NCBI GenBank assembly: GCA_035610365.1
Contig: CM069438.1
Location: 51,518,837 to 51,582,836, forward strand
Source: Aquatica leii
Taxonomy: Eukaryota > Arthropoda > Insecta > Coleoptera > Lampyridae
Direction of reading: 5' to 3'
Length of the DNA stretch: 64,000 bases
In this document: positions 1 to 9,511 of the stretch, piece after piece
Layout of the letters: every line of letters begins with the position of its first letter
Position numbering within the stretch: position 1 is the first letter of the stretch
Position numbers and translations under genes: made by a program
Notes under the pieces: model-generated
Database searches by the model: none
Told to the model about the DNA's origin: nothing
What the model saw: only the letters and a program-made list of their open reading frames with translations

Positions 1-2
1 CC

Positions 3-650
3 TTTTCTATTTGTCAACCTGAGAATCTAGACTCAGAACTCCGTCATCTTACTAGAACCCTAGTGAACAATGGTTATGTAAAGCGAGATATTCATAGAGT
101 TATTAATCGTCGTTTACATCCAAGTACTCGATTACCTAAGGAGATTTCTACTCCCGAATCCAACCCGAAATTGGCCTTTTTACCCTACATTCACAAGGTT
201 ACAGATCAAATAGGGAAACTCCTTCGTAAGAATGGTATTAAACCCATATTCAACTCGACAGGCAAAATCTCTCAGATTCTTCCTTCTCCCAAAGACAAAT
301 TTCCTACACTTTCATCTCAAGGTGTATACCAAATTCCCTGTTCTTGTGGTTTAGTCTACATTGGTGAAACCGGTCGTTCCGTCGTTACTCGCATTTCGGA
401 ACATGATCGTTGTATAAGGAAAAGGTATACTTCCAAGTCTGCGGTCGCTGAACATCATTTTACTACAGGTCACAAGATAGATTTTGATAATGTTTCGTTG
501 ATTGCCAAATCTCTATTCTTTTTCAACAGGAAATTCCGAGAAAGCATAGAAATCATCAAACACCCCAATAACTTCAATCGCGATCATGGTTTCGAACTAT
601 CCCCTCTTTGGTTCCCGGTTATTAGTCATTTATCAAAAACACGCCCCTAG
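3..650 (+). pseudogene. PLE reverse transcriptase/GIY-YIG protein, C-terminal fragment
   Basis: The open frame enters from the left edge. It covers the linker after the reverse transcriptase and the GIY-YIG endonuclease domain: a Cys-x-Cys-Gly segment, then VYIGETGRS, then a conserved Arg and Glu in the ISEHDR region. This endonuclease nicks target DNA to prime reverse transcription. Compared with the 728-codon copy at 20665-22851 the two proteins are nearly identical. Here a run of C is one base shorter just before the end, giving a stop at 648-650 and removing the last ~25 residues. The GIY-YIG core itself is unbroken. Confidence 0.85.
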
Positions 651-950
651 CAACCGTAACCCAATCAGGGTCGAGCTCAACCATCCGTGACGATCCTTTT
701 CCTTTAAATACGGAGACTATTTCTTCTTAAGTCACTTCTACGGAGTTTAGAATCTGGCTTGGTTCACAAGTTGATTACCTAACTCGGTAGTGGTTCTTTG
801 TTAGATTTTCGTTTACTTTTTCAGGTTATCGTTTTCTTTCTTACCTTTTCATAGTTTAGGTTATGGCTTGTTTTACAAGTGGATAACCTAACTTTTGAGA
901 AGTTCTTAGTTAGATTTCGATCGCTTGTTTGAGTTTTGCGATTTTCTCAC

Positions 951-1000
951 GCCCTGATGAAGCCCCTTACGAAAGTGGGCGAAACGTTGGCAGCTTCGGT
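951..1000 (+). ncRNA. hammerhead-ribozyme-like motif in PLE terminal repeat
   Basis: The conserved core CTGATGA lies at 954-960. GCCC (962-965) can pair with GGGC (977-980) as stem II, followed by GAAAC at 981-985. This is the order expected of a hammerhead ribozyme, and such motifs are known in PLE terminal repeats. Stems I and III are not clear by eye, so cleavage activity is inference. Confidence 0.6.
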
Positions 1001-1084
1001 TGCAACTATGACACGGCCCAAACCCGGAAGACATTCTAATGTTAGTATAGATTCCGGCCGTGGAAGCCTTCGCTATTATATTTC

Positions 1085-2259
1085 TACAAGTATTTGTATG
1101 GACGAAAATTCTTACTGAGAACAGACCACGCCGCTTTAAAATGGCTACTGCAGTTTCGTAACCCAGAAGGACAAGTAGCAAGATGGATCGAGAGACTGCA
1201 AGAGTATGACTATGACACAGAACACCGTGCCGGAAGCAGTCATCGGAACGCTGATGCCTTGTCCAGAAGACCATGTCCGGCGGACTGCAGCCATTGTTCG
1301 CGACTGGAAGAAAAAGTTGAATGTCTCCGGAGAACTGCTATGGTTGATGATGAGTGGGAACCTGAGCAGTTACGTCGCGAACAAGAAGACGATCCTGAAA
1401 TAAGACAACTCCTCGACTGGAAAGAAAGCGGCCGACGACCAACCTGGGAAGAAGTGAGTGCTTTGGGCAGAAATATCAAAGCGTACTGGGCGCAGTGGGA
1501 CTAATTGATAGTAGAAGACGGTCTTCTTAAGCGATCCCTAGGAAGTGCCGTGGGCACGGGAAACAGACTACAGCTGGTAGTGCCAAAGAGCAGGGTGACA
1601 GAAGTGTTGGAGCATCTCCACGATGGGACATCAGGAGGACACTTTGGCATTAAGAAGACGTTGGGTAAAGTGCGAGAACGATTCTACTGGATGAACTGCA
1701 AAGAGGACGTCATGAAATGGTGCCGTAAATGCATAGTCTGCGCTTCAGGAAATGGTCCAGCGAGAAAGCGCAAAGCACCCATGAATACAACGTAGGAAGC
1801 CCTTTGGAAAGAGTAGCGATTGACATCGCAGGGCCGTTCCCAGAATCCGATTCGGGAAATAAATACATCCTGGTGGCGATGGATTACTTCACGGAGGCTT
1901 ACGCCATACCCAATCAGGAAGCAGCTACAGTCGCAGACGTATTAGTAAAGGAGTTTTTCTGCCGGTTTGGAGTTCCGTTGGAATTACACTCCGATCAAGG
2001 CCGCAATTTTGAGTCTGGGCTGTTTCAAGAAGTTTGCCGACTGTTACGAATTAAAAAGACTAGGAGAACGCCTCTCCATCCTCAGTCTGATGGCATGGTT
2101 GAACGGATGAATCGAACAATGGGCAAGTACTTAGCCAAGGTAGTGTCCGAACACCAAAGGGACTGGGATCAGTACTTGCACCTTTTCTTAATGGCATACC
2201 GATCATCCGTTCACGAAAGCACAGGCCAAACACCATCCTGTGTAATGCTCGGTCGCTAG
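1085..2259 (+). pseudogene. gypsy pol fragment: RNase H, H2C2 and integrase core
   Basis: The frame opens in RNase H (RTDHAALKWLLQF, then RWIERLQEY and the ADALSRRP signature that ends RNase H). A stop at 1502-1504 replaces a likely Gln codon. It resumes with the H2C2 integrase zinc site (HDGTSGGHFGIKKT ... CRKCIVCAS), shifts frame near 1750-1795, then reads the integrase core. The DDE residues are visible in AIDIAGPFPES, HSDQGRNFES and VERMNRTMGKY. Near 2255 about 92 bases present in copy 2 (10371-10462) are missing, which breaks the frame before the integrase C-terminus. At least three lesions make it non-functional. Confidence 0.9.
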
Positions 2260-2309
2260 ACGAAGTACATGGAGAGGTTCGTAAAAACACACAAATTGCC
2301 AGCGACAGG

Positions 2310-3311
2310 ATGAAAACCAGATATGACGTCAAGGCACAAAATGGTGGGTTTCAACCTGGCGATATGGTCTGGTTGTATAACCCTCAAAGGAGACGTGGTT
2401 TGTCGCCGAAGCTGCAAAGGCAATGGGAGGGCCCCTATGAAGTCGTGCAGCGTATTAACGACGTCATATACCGCATCCGAAAACCGCCCAGAAGCAAGCC
2501 AAAAGTGGTCCACGTCGATCGTCTAGCCCCGTTTGCTGGCGATAACCACAATACGCAAGTCCAGGTCCGCACCAGAGTAATAAGTAGCAGAACCAGGAAT
2601 CCAATCGAAGAAATGGAGTTCGAGAAGTTTATAAACTTATACAGAGGTTCTGGAAAAGCTAGGTTCGGAGTTACCACCGAGGAACAACAATACCTGTTCC
2701 AGACACAAAAAGATTACGCTATCGCACATTGCGTGGGCGAGGATCTTGACATGTCCAGATCAGTCGTGTTTAAAAAGAAGTTTGGGCAGCTAGATGAATT
2801 ACGAAGACAGCAACCGGCAGTCGGAAAAGTTTTAGGACTACGTGGTGACGGACGCTTCGTTTTCTACTTGGTCACCAAGAAATATTCACGTGTCAAGCCG
2901 TTATACAAAGATCTGTGGCGAACATTATGGACTCTCAAGAGAGAAATGGAGATCCATCATGTTAAGAAATTGGCAGTACCCAAACTTGGTTGTGGCTTAG
3001 ATCAACTGAATTGGAGGACAGTTCGAAACATGTTGGAGGTCGTCTTCCGAGGAACAGGCATTCAAGTGTTGGTCAGTAGTTACCATTCAAGGAGAATATT
3101 GGGTCAGGAAAAGTCCATTGACTGTTACTTTTATGGTCAAGGAAGTTGCCGAAATGGAGGAAGCTGCTGCTATCGCCACGATCCCTTTTACCGGTGTCGC
3201 ATCCAGTCTCCTGTTCTGGGACAGAACAGTCCTAAGAAGGGGGCAGTGAAACGTTCGAGAAATTACTTGCAAATGCAAGAGCCTTCTAGAAGCTGTTATC
3301 TATTTTTCTAG
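2310..3311 (+). CDS. integrase C-terminus fused to TARG1-like macro domain and CCCH zinc finger
   Basis: One open frame of 333 codons. Residues ~1-80 are the gypsy integrase C-terminal GPY/F module (GDMVWLYNPQRRR ... WEGPYEVVQRI). From ~130 to 255 is a macro domain of the TARG1/OARD1 type: IAHCVGEDLDMS, VFKKKFGQLDEL, FYLVTKKYS, then PKLGCGLDQLNW. The family's catalytic Lys (AAG 2877-2879) and Asp (GAT 3000-3002) are both present. Relative to copy 2, two residues are lost from the phosphate-binding loop (MSRSVVF against MSRGVAVVF), so activity is doubtful. A CCCH finger follows at 3123-3179, spaced C-x7-C-x5-C-x3-H. TARG1 removes ADP-ribose from acidic residues; that this domain does so is inference. 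The true start is upstream in pol, since the start chosen here is only the first Met after the 92-base deletion. Confidence 0.85.
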   Translation: MKTRYDVKAQNGGFQPGDMVWLYNPQRRRGLSPKLQRQWEGPYEVVQRINDVIYRIRKPPRSKPKVVHVDRLAPFAGDNHNTQVQVRTRVISSRTRNPIEEMEFEKFINLYRGSGKARFGVTTEEQQYLFQTQKDYAIAHCVGEDLDMSRSVVFKKKFGQLDELRRQQPAVGKVLGLRGDGRFVFYLVTKKYSRVKPLYKDLWRTLWTLKREMEIHHVKKLAVPKLGCGLDQLNWRTVRNMLEVVFRGTGIQVLVSSYHSRRILGQEKSIDCYFYGQGSCRNGGSCCYRHDPFYRCRIQSPVLGQNSPKKGAVKRSRNYLQMQEPSRSCYLFF

Positions 3312-3695
3312 AAGTTATAGCGAAAAGTAGGGAACGATCGAGAAGGATTTCCGTATGTCTTTATATAGCGACGAGACAGATCGTAGGTCAGTTATTGTCG
3401 AAACGCGAATGCAGCTGTATTAAGAAGATTATCAAGTGGAAATAAATCGTTAGCACGTGTGTGTCTACATAAATATACCGAGAATAATCGTGTACGTGAT
3501 TATTAGTGTAAACAAGTGTGAGGCTATCCGAGGACGTTATCTTATCTTCTTGTAAGTGATATAAATTATATTGTAAGTGTTTTTATTAAATATTATTACA
3601 TTTAATTAGTTCGGTTAATTTAAAAGTGTACATATTTCTAGAATAAGTAAACATAATTTTTAGTCGTTAATAAATAAATACATAGTTTCGTAACA
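3247..3695 (+). repeat. 3' LTR of gypsy copy 1
   Basis: Starts TGAAACG just after the CCCH coding region and ends in TAACA, giving TG...CA ends. It shares many blocks (for example ATCGTAGGTCAGTTATT and TTAAGAAGATTAT) with the LTRs at 7621-7961 and 11458-11639. It contains a TATA-like stretch (CTTTATATAGC). The CCCH coding sequence runs past the LTR start, as the stop at 3309-3311 lies inside it. Confidence 0.8.
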
Positions 3696-3715
3696 ATATT
3701 AACCACAATCAGTGA

Positions 3716-3923
3716 CGAGCCTTTTGTTCATGAACCAAACGAAGAGGATGAACATGCTTCTGTAATCTCTCAGGAACGAAGAAGAAGAAACTTCATCGCG
3801 TCCACTTCAGATGTTGAGTCAGAAGCAGAACACGTATCAGTTCAAACAACATCGAGACCGCAGCGTATTTTAAAGAAGCCTGTTTACCTCGATGGCTATT
3901 ATACAGACTTTGAATCGGAGTAA
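3716..3923 (+). pseudogene. C-terminal tail of a second gypsy-like pol protein
   Basis: A 68-codon open frame without its own start ends at TAA 3921-3923. It is acidic (EPNEEDEHAS), then basic (QERRRRNF), and closes RPQRILKKPVYLDGYYTDFE, the kind of Arg/Lys-Pro tail seen at the end of insect Ty3/gypsy or copia pol proteins. A purine tract (AGAGGAGAAAA) near 4012-4024 followed by TGTGTTTAG resembles a polypurine tract plus LTR start. Gypsy copy 1 may have inserted into this element. Confidence 0.5.
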
Positions 3924-4777
3924 TGTTTTCTCAAATACTTGTTCCGTCATTACGTAAGAATTTATCAGTTTATTTGTCTTATTTACATGCAGTAAGATTT
4001 GTATATTACAAGTAGAGGAGAAAATGTGTTTAGATTTGAGTATAGTCCCGTGATTGATCGGACAGTTTAACGATATTATTTTCGTTTTTTTGCGTCGTAT
4101 CTGTTAGTTTGGCATCTATGGTTCACTGTCTTGAGCCAATGAACATCGTTTGTTTTATCTTCAACTTATTTATAATTTATTTATAAACGATTTAGACGCT
4201 ATTTGAGTTTCGTTGTTTTATTTCCAATGTTATAAAAAGTTAATAATTTTATATTAATTTTCATTATATTTGATTCTTTGTTTAGTATTAGCCTGTATTA
4301 GTGTTTTATTTCGGTAGTGTGAAATGTATATTACGTAAAAAACAAAGTTGAAAAACTTGTTTGTTTATTTTTTGCATCGATAATGGTTCACTTATGCTCG
4401 ATTGCACTGCATTTTTTAAGTTATACTTTGTGCTAATACTTGATTACTGTGAAACATTCGTTATAAAAATACGGGACAATCTAACATTAATACAATATAT
4501 AATATGACAATATCCAATAAATTCAATTCCAAAATTTCCCGCTGCGCTTTTAACCGAGTTTAGTTACGCTCCTAAACTAGATGGCATTAATAAGGCTTCA
4601 AACGTTAACATTGCAGCTTGGCAACCCTGCTCTAGTTATTCTAATTTTGCGCCCAATATAATTTATATTGTACACCACTGTCAATAGCGTTGCAAATTGT
4701 GCTCGCCTGTTGTCAACTAGTGATGTTAGTGCTCCTTTATCTAGGTAGTGCTCAACAAAAATTTTAATGTTTTGAAT
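3924..4777. other. intergenic; probable LTR of the preceding relic and 5' region of ZAD gene A
   Basis: AT-rich, no convincing coding potential. Near 4617 is a TTGGCAACCCTGCTCTAG block resembling the proximal box of other ZAD genes. Near 4669-4705 is a GTACACCACTGTCAATAGCG block, also found upstream of gene C and of the dead copy D. Confidence 0.5.
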
Positions 4778-5807
4778 ATGGCGGAAAAGACAACAAACAC
4801 TTGTCGAATTTGTTTACTAGAAATAGTAGAAACCGAGCAATATTACTCTCTCAAGAACTTAATGCTACAATCCAAGTTGTTGGATTTTCTACCAGAAATG
4901 GTAAGTACAACTGGATGGATTCTATTGACTAATATTAAATTCCATATAGGATCTAAATATCACACCGAACCCAATTGCTTGTAACAGGTGTATGATTACA
5001 ATTGCAGAAATATATGAGTTTAAACAACTGGGAATACAAACGGAAGCGACTATAAGGAGTTTACGGCAACAAGCAGTCATTAAGGAGGAGTTGCTTGACA
5101 ATGACATTACAGTCAAACCCTCAGACTTGAACATCATCAGTGATGACCGTTTGGAAATCAATACAGATGTGCCCACTTGCATCGAAGAATCTTCAGAACC
5201 AAAACTATATTATTGCTACAACAGAGACTTCAACACTAACAAGAAGACCATTTTGATTTGTGCTTTAAAAAGTCATATACACAAGCACAGTAAGAAATCA
5301 TTTAAATGCAATATATGTGGTTATTGCAGTAAGCATGAGGAAAATTTAGAAAGACATATGCGTAATCACATTACTGAAAAACCATATAAATGTAATAGAT
5401 GTAATTACTGTAGTAGCAGCATGCCATGGTTAAAAACGCATATGCGTAAACACACTGGTGAGAAACGATATAAATGCAATATATGTGATTACTGTAGTAT
5501 CACTGTGTGGCAGTTAAAAGTTCATATGCGTAAGCATACTGGTGAGAAACCATTTCAATGCAATATATGTGATCACAGGACTATCAGCAAGCTCCAGTTA
5601 AAAACGCATTTGCAGAAGCATACTGGTGAAAAACCATTCAAATGCAATGCATGTGATTACTCTTCTACCTCCACGGGGCACTTAAAAAGGCATTTGTACA
5701 AGCACACTGGTGAGAAACCTTTTAAATGCAATCTATGTGATTATTGCGCCATCACCAACTGGCAGGTAAAACAGCATATGCGTAAGCATACTGATAAAAC
5801 TATTTAA
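4778..5807 (+). CDS. ZAD-C2H2 zinc-finger protein, paralog A
   Basis: Two exons, 4778-4900 and 4950-5807, joined by a 49-bp GT-AG phase-0 intron (GTAAGT ... TATAG), giving 326 residues. The N-terminus is a ZAD: TCRICLLE supplies the first zinc Cys pair and CNRCMITIAEIYEF, at the start of exon 2, the second. ZADs mediate dimerisation of insect zinc-finger proteins. A charged linker is followed by six C2H2 fingers with TGEKP-type linkers, expected to bind DNA. The likely start is ATG 4778 (MAEKTTN), matching the paralogs; an upstream GTG is in frame but has no support. Exon 1 is three codons shorter than most paralogs, within the ZAD. The array ends at HTDKTI, and a further finger-like stretch continues after the stop in damaged form, so an indel has shortened this gene. 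Targets unknown. Confidence 0.9.
4901..4949 (+). other. 49-bp intron of ZAD gene A
   Basis: Starts GTAAGT, ends TATAG, with a branch-like GACTAATATTAA. Splicing is needed to bring in the second ZAD cysteine pair. Retention shifts the frame and stops after ~28 further codons. Confidence 0.85.
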
Positions 5808-7080
5808 ATGCAATCTATGTGATTGCTGTAATACCACAACATTTACTGTTATTTAAACGTAACTTGAGTATACAATGGCAAACTTAACAAAAACCAGAAT
5901 TGGCTAATGCTAAATTCAAACAATAATTCACAACAGAATGTGGTGATAATGTTGAAATGTATTTGAAAGTTTGTCATTTTTTTAGGGTCTTTAGCCACTA
6001 ATAAAAAATATTTGTAACTTCAGATTCGGTTTACGGGTCATATTTTTCTGTATTCTCATCTACTAAAGCTGTTTAGGATTACCTGAAACATTTTATAAAC
6101 AACAGGTTATAGGCCCAGACCTAAAGCAATTCTCAAGCAGCGTTTTAAGTGTGTTTTTCAAACTAGTAAAATATCTTCAGGCTGTCTGTGATGGGAAAAC
6201 TACGAATGTATGACGCGTGGGATAACTTGGCAATTGCTTTTGAGGACACAGGCGTGTTAGATTTTTGCAAGTTTTGATAACTACTACATTGGAAAACACC
6301 TTCAGTTGAAGAGTTTGTGAATAAAGGCACATAAACTCTAATATTTGGTTAAAAGTCAGTGGTGAAATAGGAGGCTTACCAGAAAGCTATAAGCTGATAA
6401 AATGGGTATTGAAAGCTTCGGCACTCCTGTCGCTGCTAATTCTATAAGAACCAAGTTCTATAGTCGCGAGTGAAACTGATCAAACACTTGTTGTGGTACT
6501 TCTTTGTTTTAGTTTCTCTAAATTAAGTATGTAGCCTAATAAAATAAACATACTAAAAAAAAATCTAAGGGAGTCAAGTCTGAGGGACGTGTGGCCACTT
6601 AATTGCTCCTCTACTTCTTATCCACCTTCCAGGAAATGTGACGTCAAGATATTGACTGAGATTTATTTCAAAGTGAAGACGCCCCATCTTGCTGAAACTA
6701 AATATTTTGATGAGGTAACATTAATGTCACAGCTGGCACTAAATCAAACCGCATGAAGTCTAAATAACGTGCTGCATAAGGTTTTGTTCCATATTAAACT
6801 CTGTTAGATTACTCCAATTCAAACATTTAATTTCTCTTGGCGTTGACTGTGAGAGTCATCAATTCAATATCTTTAATTTTGACGATGTACTGTCCTATAC
6901 AGACAAAAAGACAAATATTAGTTCTTCGCAAAACTACAGGCAGCGGTCTGAATCATCCTCATTTAATACGTCAATCAATTTCTCTTTCTCAATCAATTAC
7001 ACGACAAACGCGAGTGGTCAACGTTGTGATTTAGAGAGAGTTGCATTATAGAATGGTGACTACATAATTTTTTGATTCGA
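5808..7080. other. intergenic, no recognised gene
   Basis: The first ~40 bases hold a decayed zinc-finger remnant. The remainder has short open frames only (for example 6837-7034), none resembling a known domain. Confidence 0.5.
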
Positions 7081-7374
7081 AGAAAGCTATACAAATCAAA
7101 AACAAGAAATTGCGTGCAGTTTTTGCGACTGTGTAAAAAAACTAATTTGGCCATTAAAATGGCATAAATTTAGTAATGATACTTTTAGGGTATAACAGTT
7201 ACGTTTATTTAACGTCATTTATGGCGGCTTCAAATTATAAATAATTTATAATAATAGGCGATTATTAATAACCAATGGGTGCTTTCAAAATATTAAACAC
7301 TTTGTAAATAATATTTATTTACAATTGAGTGTGAAAAATTCTCAATTGTTTTTTTTTTATGTTGGCATTATAGG
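7080..7374 (+). repeat. relic of a ZAD-gene upstream region
   Basis: Blocks such as GACTGTGTAAAAAAACTAATTTGGCC, TTACGTTTATTTAACGT and TTCAAAATATTAAA.ACTTTGTAAATAA recur in order at about 49380-49620 upstream of ZAD gene F, and in part at about 56080-56110 upstream of gene G. No ZAD exon follows here, so it may mark a lost or interrupted copy. Confidence 0.6.
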
Positions 7375-7620
7375 TACACTGCCTCAAAAAAAGTAATTGA
7401 ACACTTTTAAGCGCGACCTGTAGGTAGGGAACCAAACTTACGTTATAACAAAACGCCTAGTTAAATTTGACAACATTTGCATTGTAGACGTTGCGTGCAG
7501 CGATATTACGAGGTTACTAACCATTCTTCATTCACCGAGTTTTCTATTTGTTTATGTTCTCTGCTTAAGTAATTAAAAAAATTTTAATTGTAATCTATAG
7601 CTCGAATAATAATAGTGTAT

Positions 7621-7961
7621 TGAAACGTTCTCAAATTCAAGAGCCTTCTCGAAGTTTTATCCATTTTCTAGAACGTTCACGACAGAATGTAGAGGCTTCT
7701 AGAATGTTTGCAGAAACGTATAAATACGGTACAAACACATCGTAGGTCAGTTATTTCCGTAATTCCATTAAGAAGATTATTCAAGTTGAAATAAATAAGT
7801 AATTAACGCGTGTGCGATAAAGATACGGAGTACGTGACTTTAATATAAACAAAAGTGAAAAAAAAGTGTTTTTATTATATTTTCTTAGATTTAATTATTT
7901 CGGTTAGTTTAAACGTGTATATATTTGTAGTATCAATAAATTAGATATAAAATACATAACA
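7621..7961 (+). repeat. 5' LTR of gypsy copy 2 with primer-binding-site candidate
   Basis: TGAAACG ... ATAACA, with a TATA-like CGTATAAATAC. Two bases downstream, TGGTATCAGG (7964) could be the primer-binding site; TGGTA is what a tRNA ending in TACCA would pair with. The matching tRNA cannot be named from this alone. Confidence 0.7.
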
Positions 7962-8227
7962 ATTGGTATCAGGTGTCCGGCAGTGTCCGGTTTAAAACCC
8001 GTGGAATCCGTGTAAGTAGATAAAGCTGTTCGCGTTTTTTTAGTGTAAATATCATTAAGTAATATCGCTTCCGTAATAAAAACATTGATTGCGTAAATAA
8101 ATAAAACTTTAGTTTGGGATTCGCGTGTTTGTTTATAGCATTTAATCTTAGCTGTTAAACCAGTGTCGGGCTTTATTTAGTATTGTTAAATTTTGTTTCA
8201 AATTATTATTATTCGTGGTTAAATTTA

Positions 8228-8500
8228 TGCCGGTGACGCGTTCACAAGCAGAAAGAAGCGTCGCACCGAGGCAGCCATAAGCTCCGTTATGCTGCAGAAA
8301 AATCTTCGCACACAGAAGAGAGCATTGAAGACATAGTGCGACGGGTATTTCGAGAACGAGTAGCTTGAGGAAGAGAACTTACGTGCTGGAACTGCGGGGA
8401 CGACGCTGCACTAAGCCCAGAAGAACGTCCGGAAAACTAGAACGGGTCGACCGAATGGAGCGAAAGTCGACCTCAACGAGCCATGCCCTGGAGATTACCA
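8228..8500 (+). pseudogene. gypsy gag remnant
   Basis: ATG 8228 opens MPVTRSQAERSVAPRQP then stops. After deletions, a CWNCG zinc-knuckle-like piece appears near 8390 in another frame. Only the extreme N-terminus and the nucleocapsid region of gag seem to remain. Confidence 0.5.
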
Positions 8501-9511
8501 TTCAAATGGCATTGCCTAGGGAGCAATTGCATAGCATTTATCTCCATGGCAAGATCAATGGAAGAAGCGTCCAGTTACTGGTTGACACCGACTAAGACCA
8601 TCATTCGTCCTGACATTTTATTGGAAAACGAGAAGAGATCACCAGTAACAGTACGACTTCGAACGGCGACGGGCGACGAAATACCTACTCACGGACAAGT
8701 CAAAGTAACCATTGGTTTGGGAAATGGAGTACTCAACCATCAAGTACTGGTAGCCGACATTACGGAAGAAGTTATCCTGGGAATGGACGTGATAAAGAAG
8801 TATGGGTTCCATTTGGATATGAAGAACGATGTCCTGAAGGTCGACAATGAAGAAATTCCTTTTCATTCGTTAGAGAAGGCAGCCGTGCGAATGTTATTGA
8901 GTGAAGACGTGATTCTGCCTGCAAGGACGGAAAGTGTGGTGATGGCACGCCTGGCTCGAAATCTCCGGGAAAGCTACATACGCGCGATTGAACCAGTGGA
9001 GGGCGGCTTAGTTGAAAAGGGACTACTCGTTGGCAGAACTTTAGTACGAGTAAAAAACACGATAAAAGTAAGCATGTTAAACATCAACTCAGATCCTGTA
9101 ACGTTGAAAAAGAAGATCGCGGTAGGCCAATGCACGCCAGTATCACAAATTGTGAGATGCGTGAAGTCGAACGAAGATACGTCGGCGAAGAATTGTCCAC
9201 AACATCTATTGGACATTCTTACCACCAAATGCCCAATCCTCAGCCAAGACCAGCTGGCTAAAGTTAAAGTGTTGATCCAAGAGTATCAAGATGTGTTCGC
9301 GCTGGAGAGTGGCTCCAAAGGAAGAACTAACGTGGTGAAACATAAAATTAATACCGGAGACGCTCGGCCGATACGACAACATCCACGCAGACTTTCTGTG
9401 CCGAAAAGAGAGGAAGCCGAACAAATAATTACGGATATGGAGAGGGAAGGCGTGATTGAAAAAGGACATTCTGTTAGGGTTGCAGTGGTTTTTCACGTTA
9501 GATTTAAATAA
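8490..9511 (+). pseudogene. gypsy aspartic protease and N-terminal RT (copy 2)
   Basis: The protease active site (QLLVDT at ~8574-8590) is followed by a small deletion where DTGA would be, shifting frame; it continues TKTIIRPDILLENE ... VLVADITEEVILGMDVI, the typical flap and ILG segment. After a spacer (ALESGSKGRTNVVKHKINTG) comes the start of RT (RRLSVPKREEAEQIITDME), which breaks at about 9465-9510. The RT palm N-terminal part is deleted or frameshifted. Not functional. Confidence 0.8.

Larger units (their letters stand above)
1..1080 (+). mobile_element. Penelope-like element, 3' part (copy PLE-1)
   Basis: The 3' portion of a Penelope-like retroelement runs in from the left edge. It contains the C-terminal part of the RT/GIY-YIG protein, a 3' untranslated stretch and the terminal repeat with a hammerhead-like core. 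Sequence is close to the copy at 20351-22912 on the opposite strand. It stops at about 1080, and from about 1083 the DNA reads as gypsy RNase H, so this PLE probably inserted into that gypsy element. The left end lies outside the window. Confidence 0.9.
1083..3695 (+). mobile_element. Ty3/gypsy element, copy 1, 5'-truncated, with macro domain and CCCH finger
   Basis: In order: RNase H remnant, H2C2 zinc-binding integrase N-terminus, integrase core, integrase C-terminal GPY/F module, a TARG1-type macro domain, a CCCH zinc finger, and a 3' LTR at 3247-3695. Gag, protease and most RT are missing; the 5' end is cut by the PLE at about 1080. Protein similarity to the element at 7621-11639 places both in one family. 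Confidence 0.9.

Noticed and set aside
936..1118. Short ORFs over the PLE terminal repeat (also 906-1274 minus and 22769-22993)
   Set aside because: They lie in the conserved ribozyme/terminal repeat and encode no known protein; conservation is explained by the repeat.
3123..3179. The Cys/His cluster after the macro domain read as a retroviral CCHC knuckle
   Set aside because: Spacing is C-x7-C-x5-C-x3-H, which fits CCCH fingers, not C-x2-C-x4-H-x4-C.
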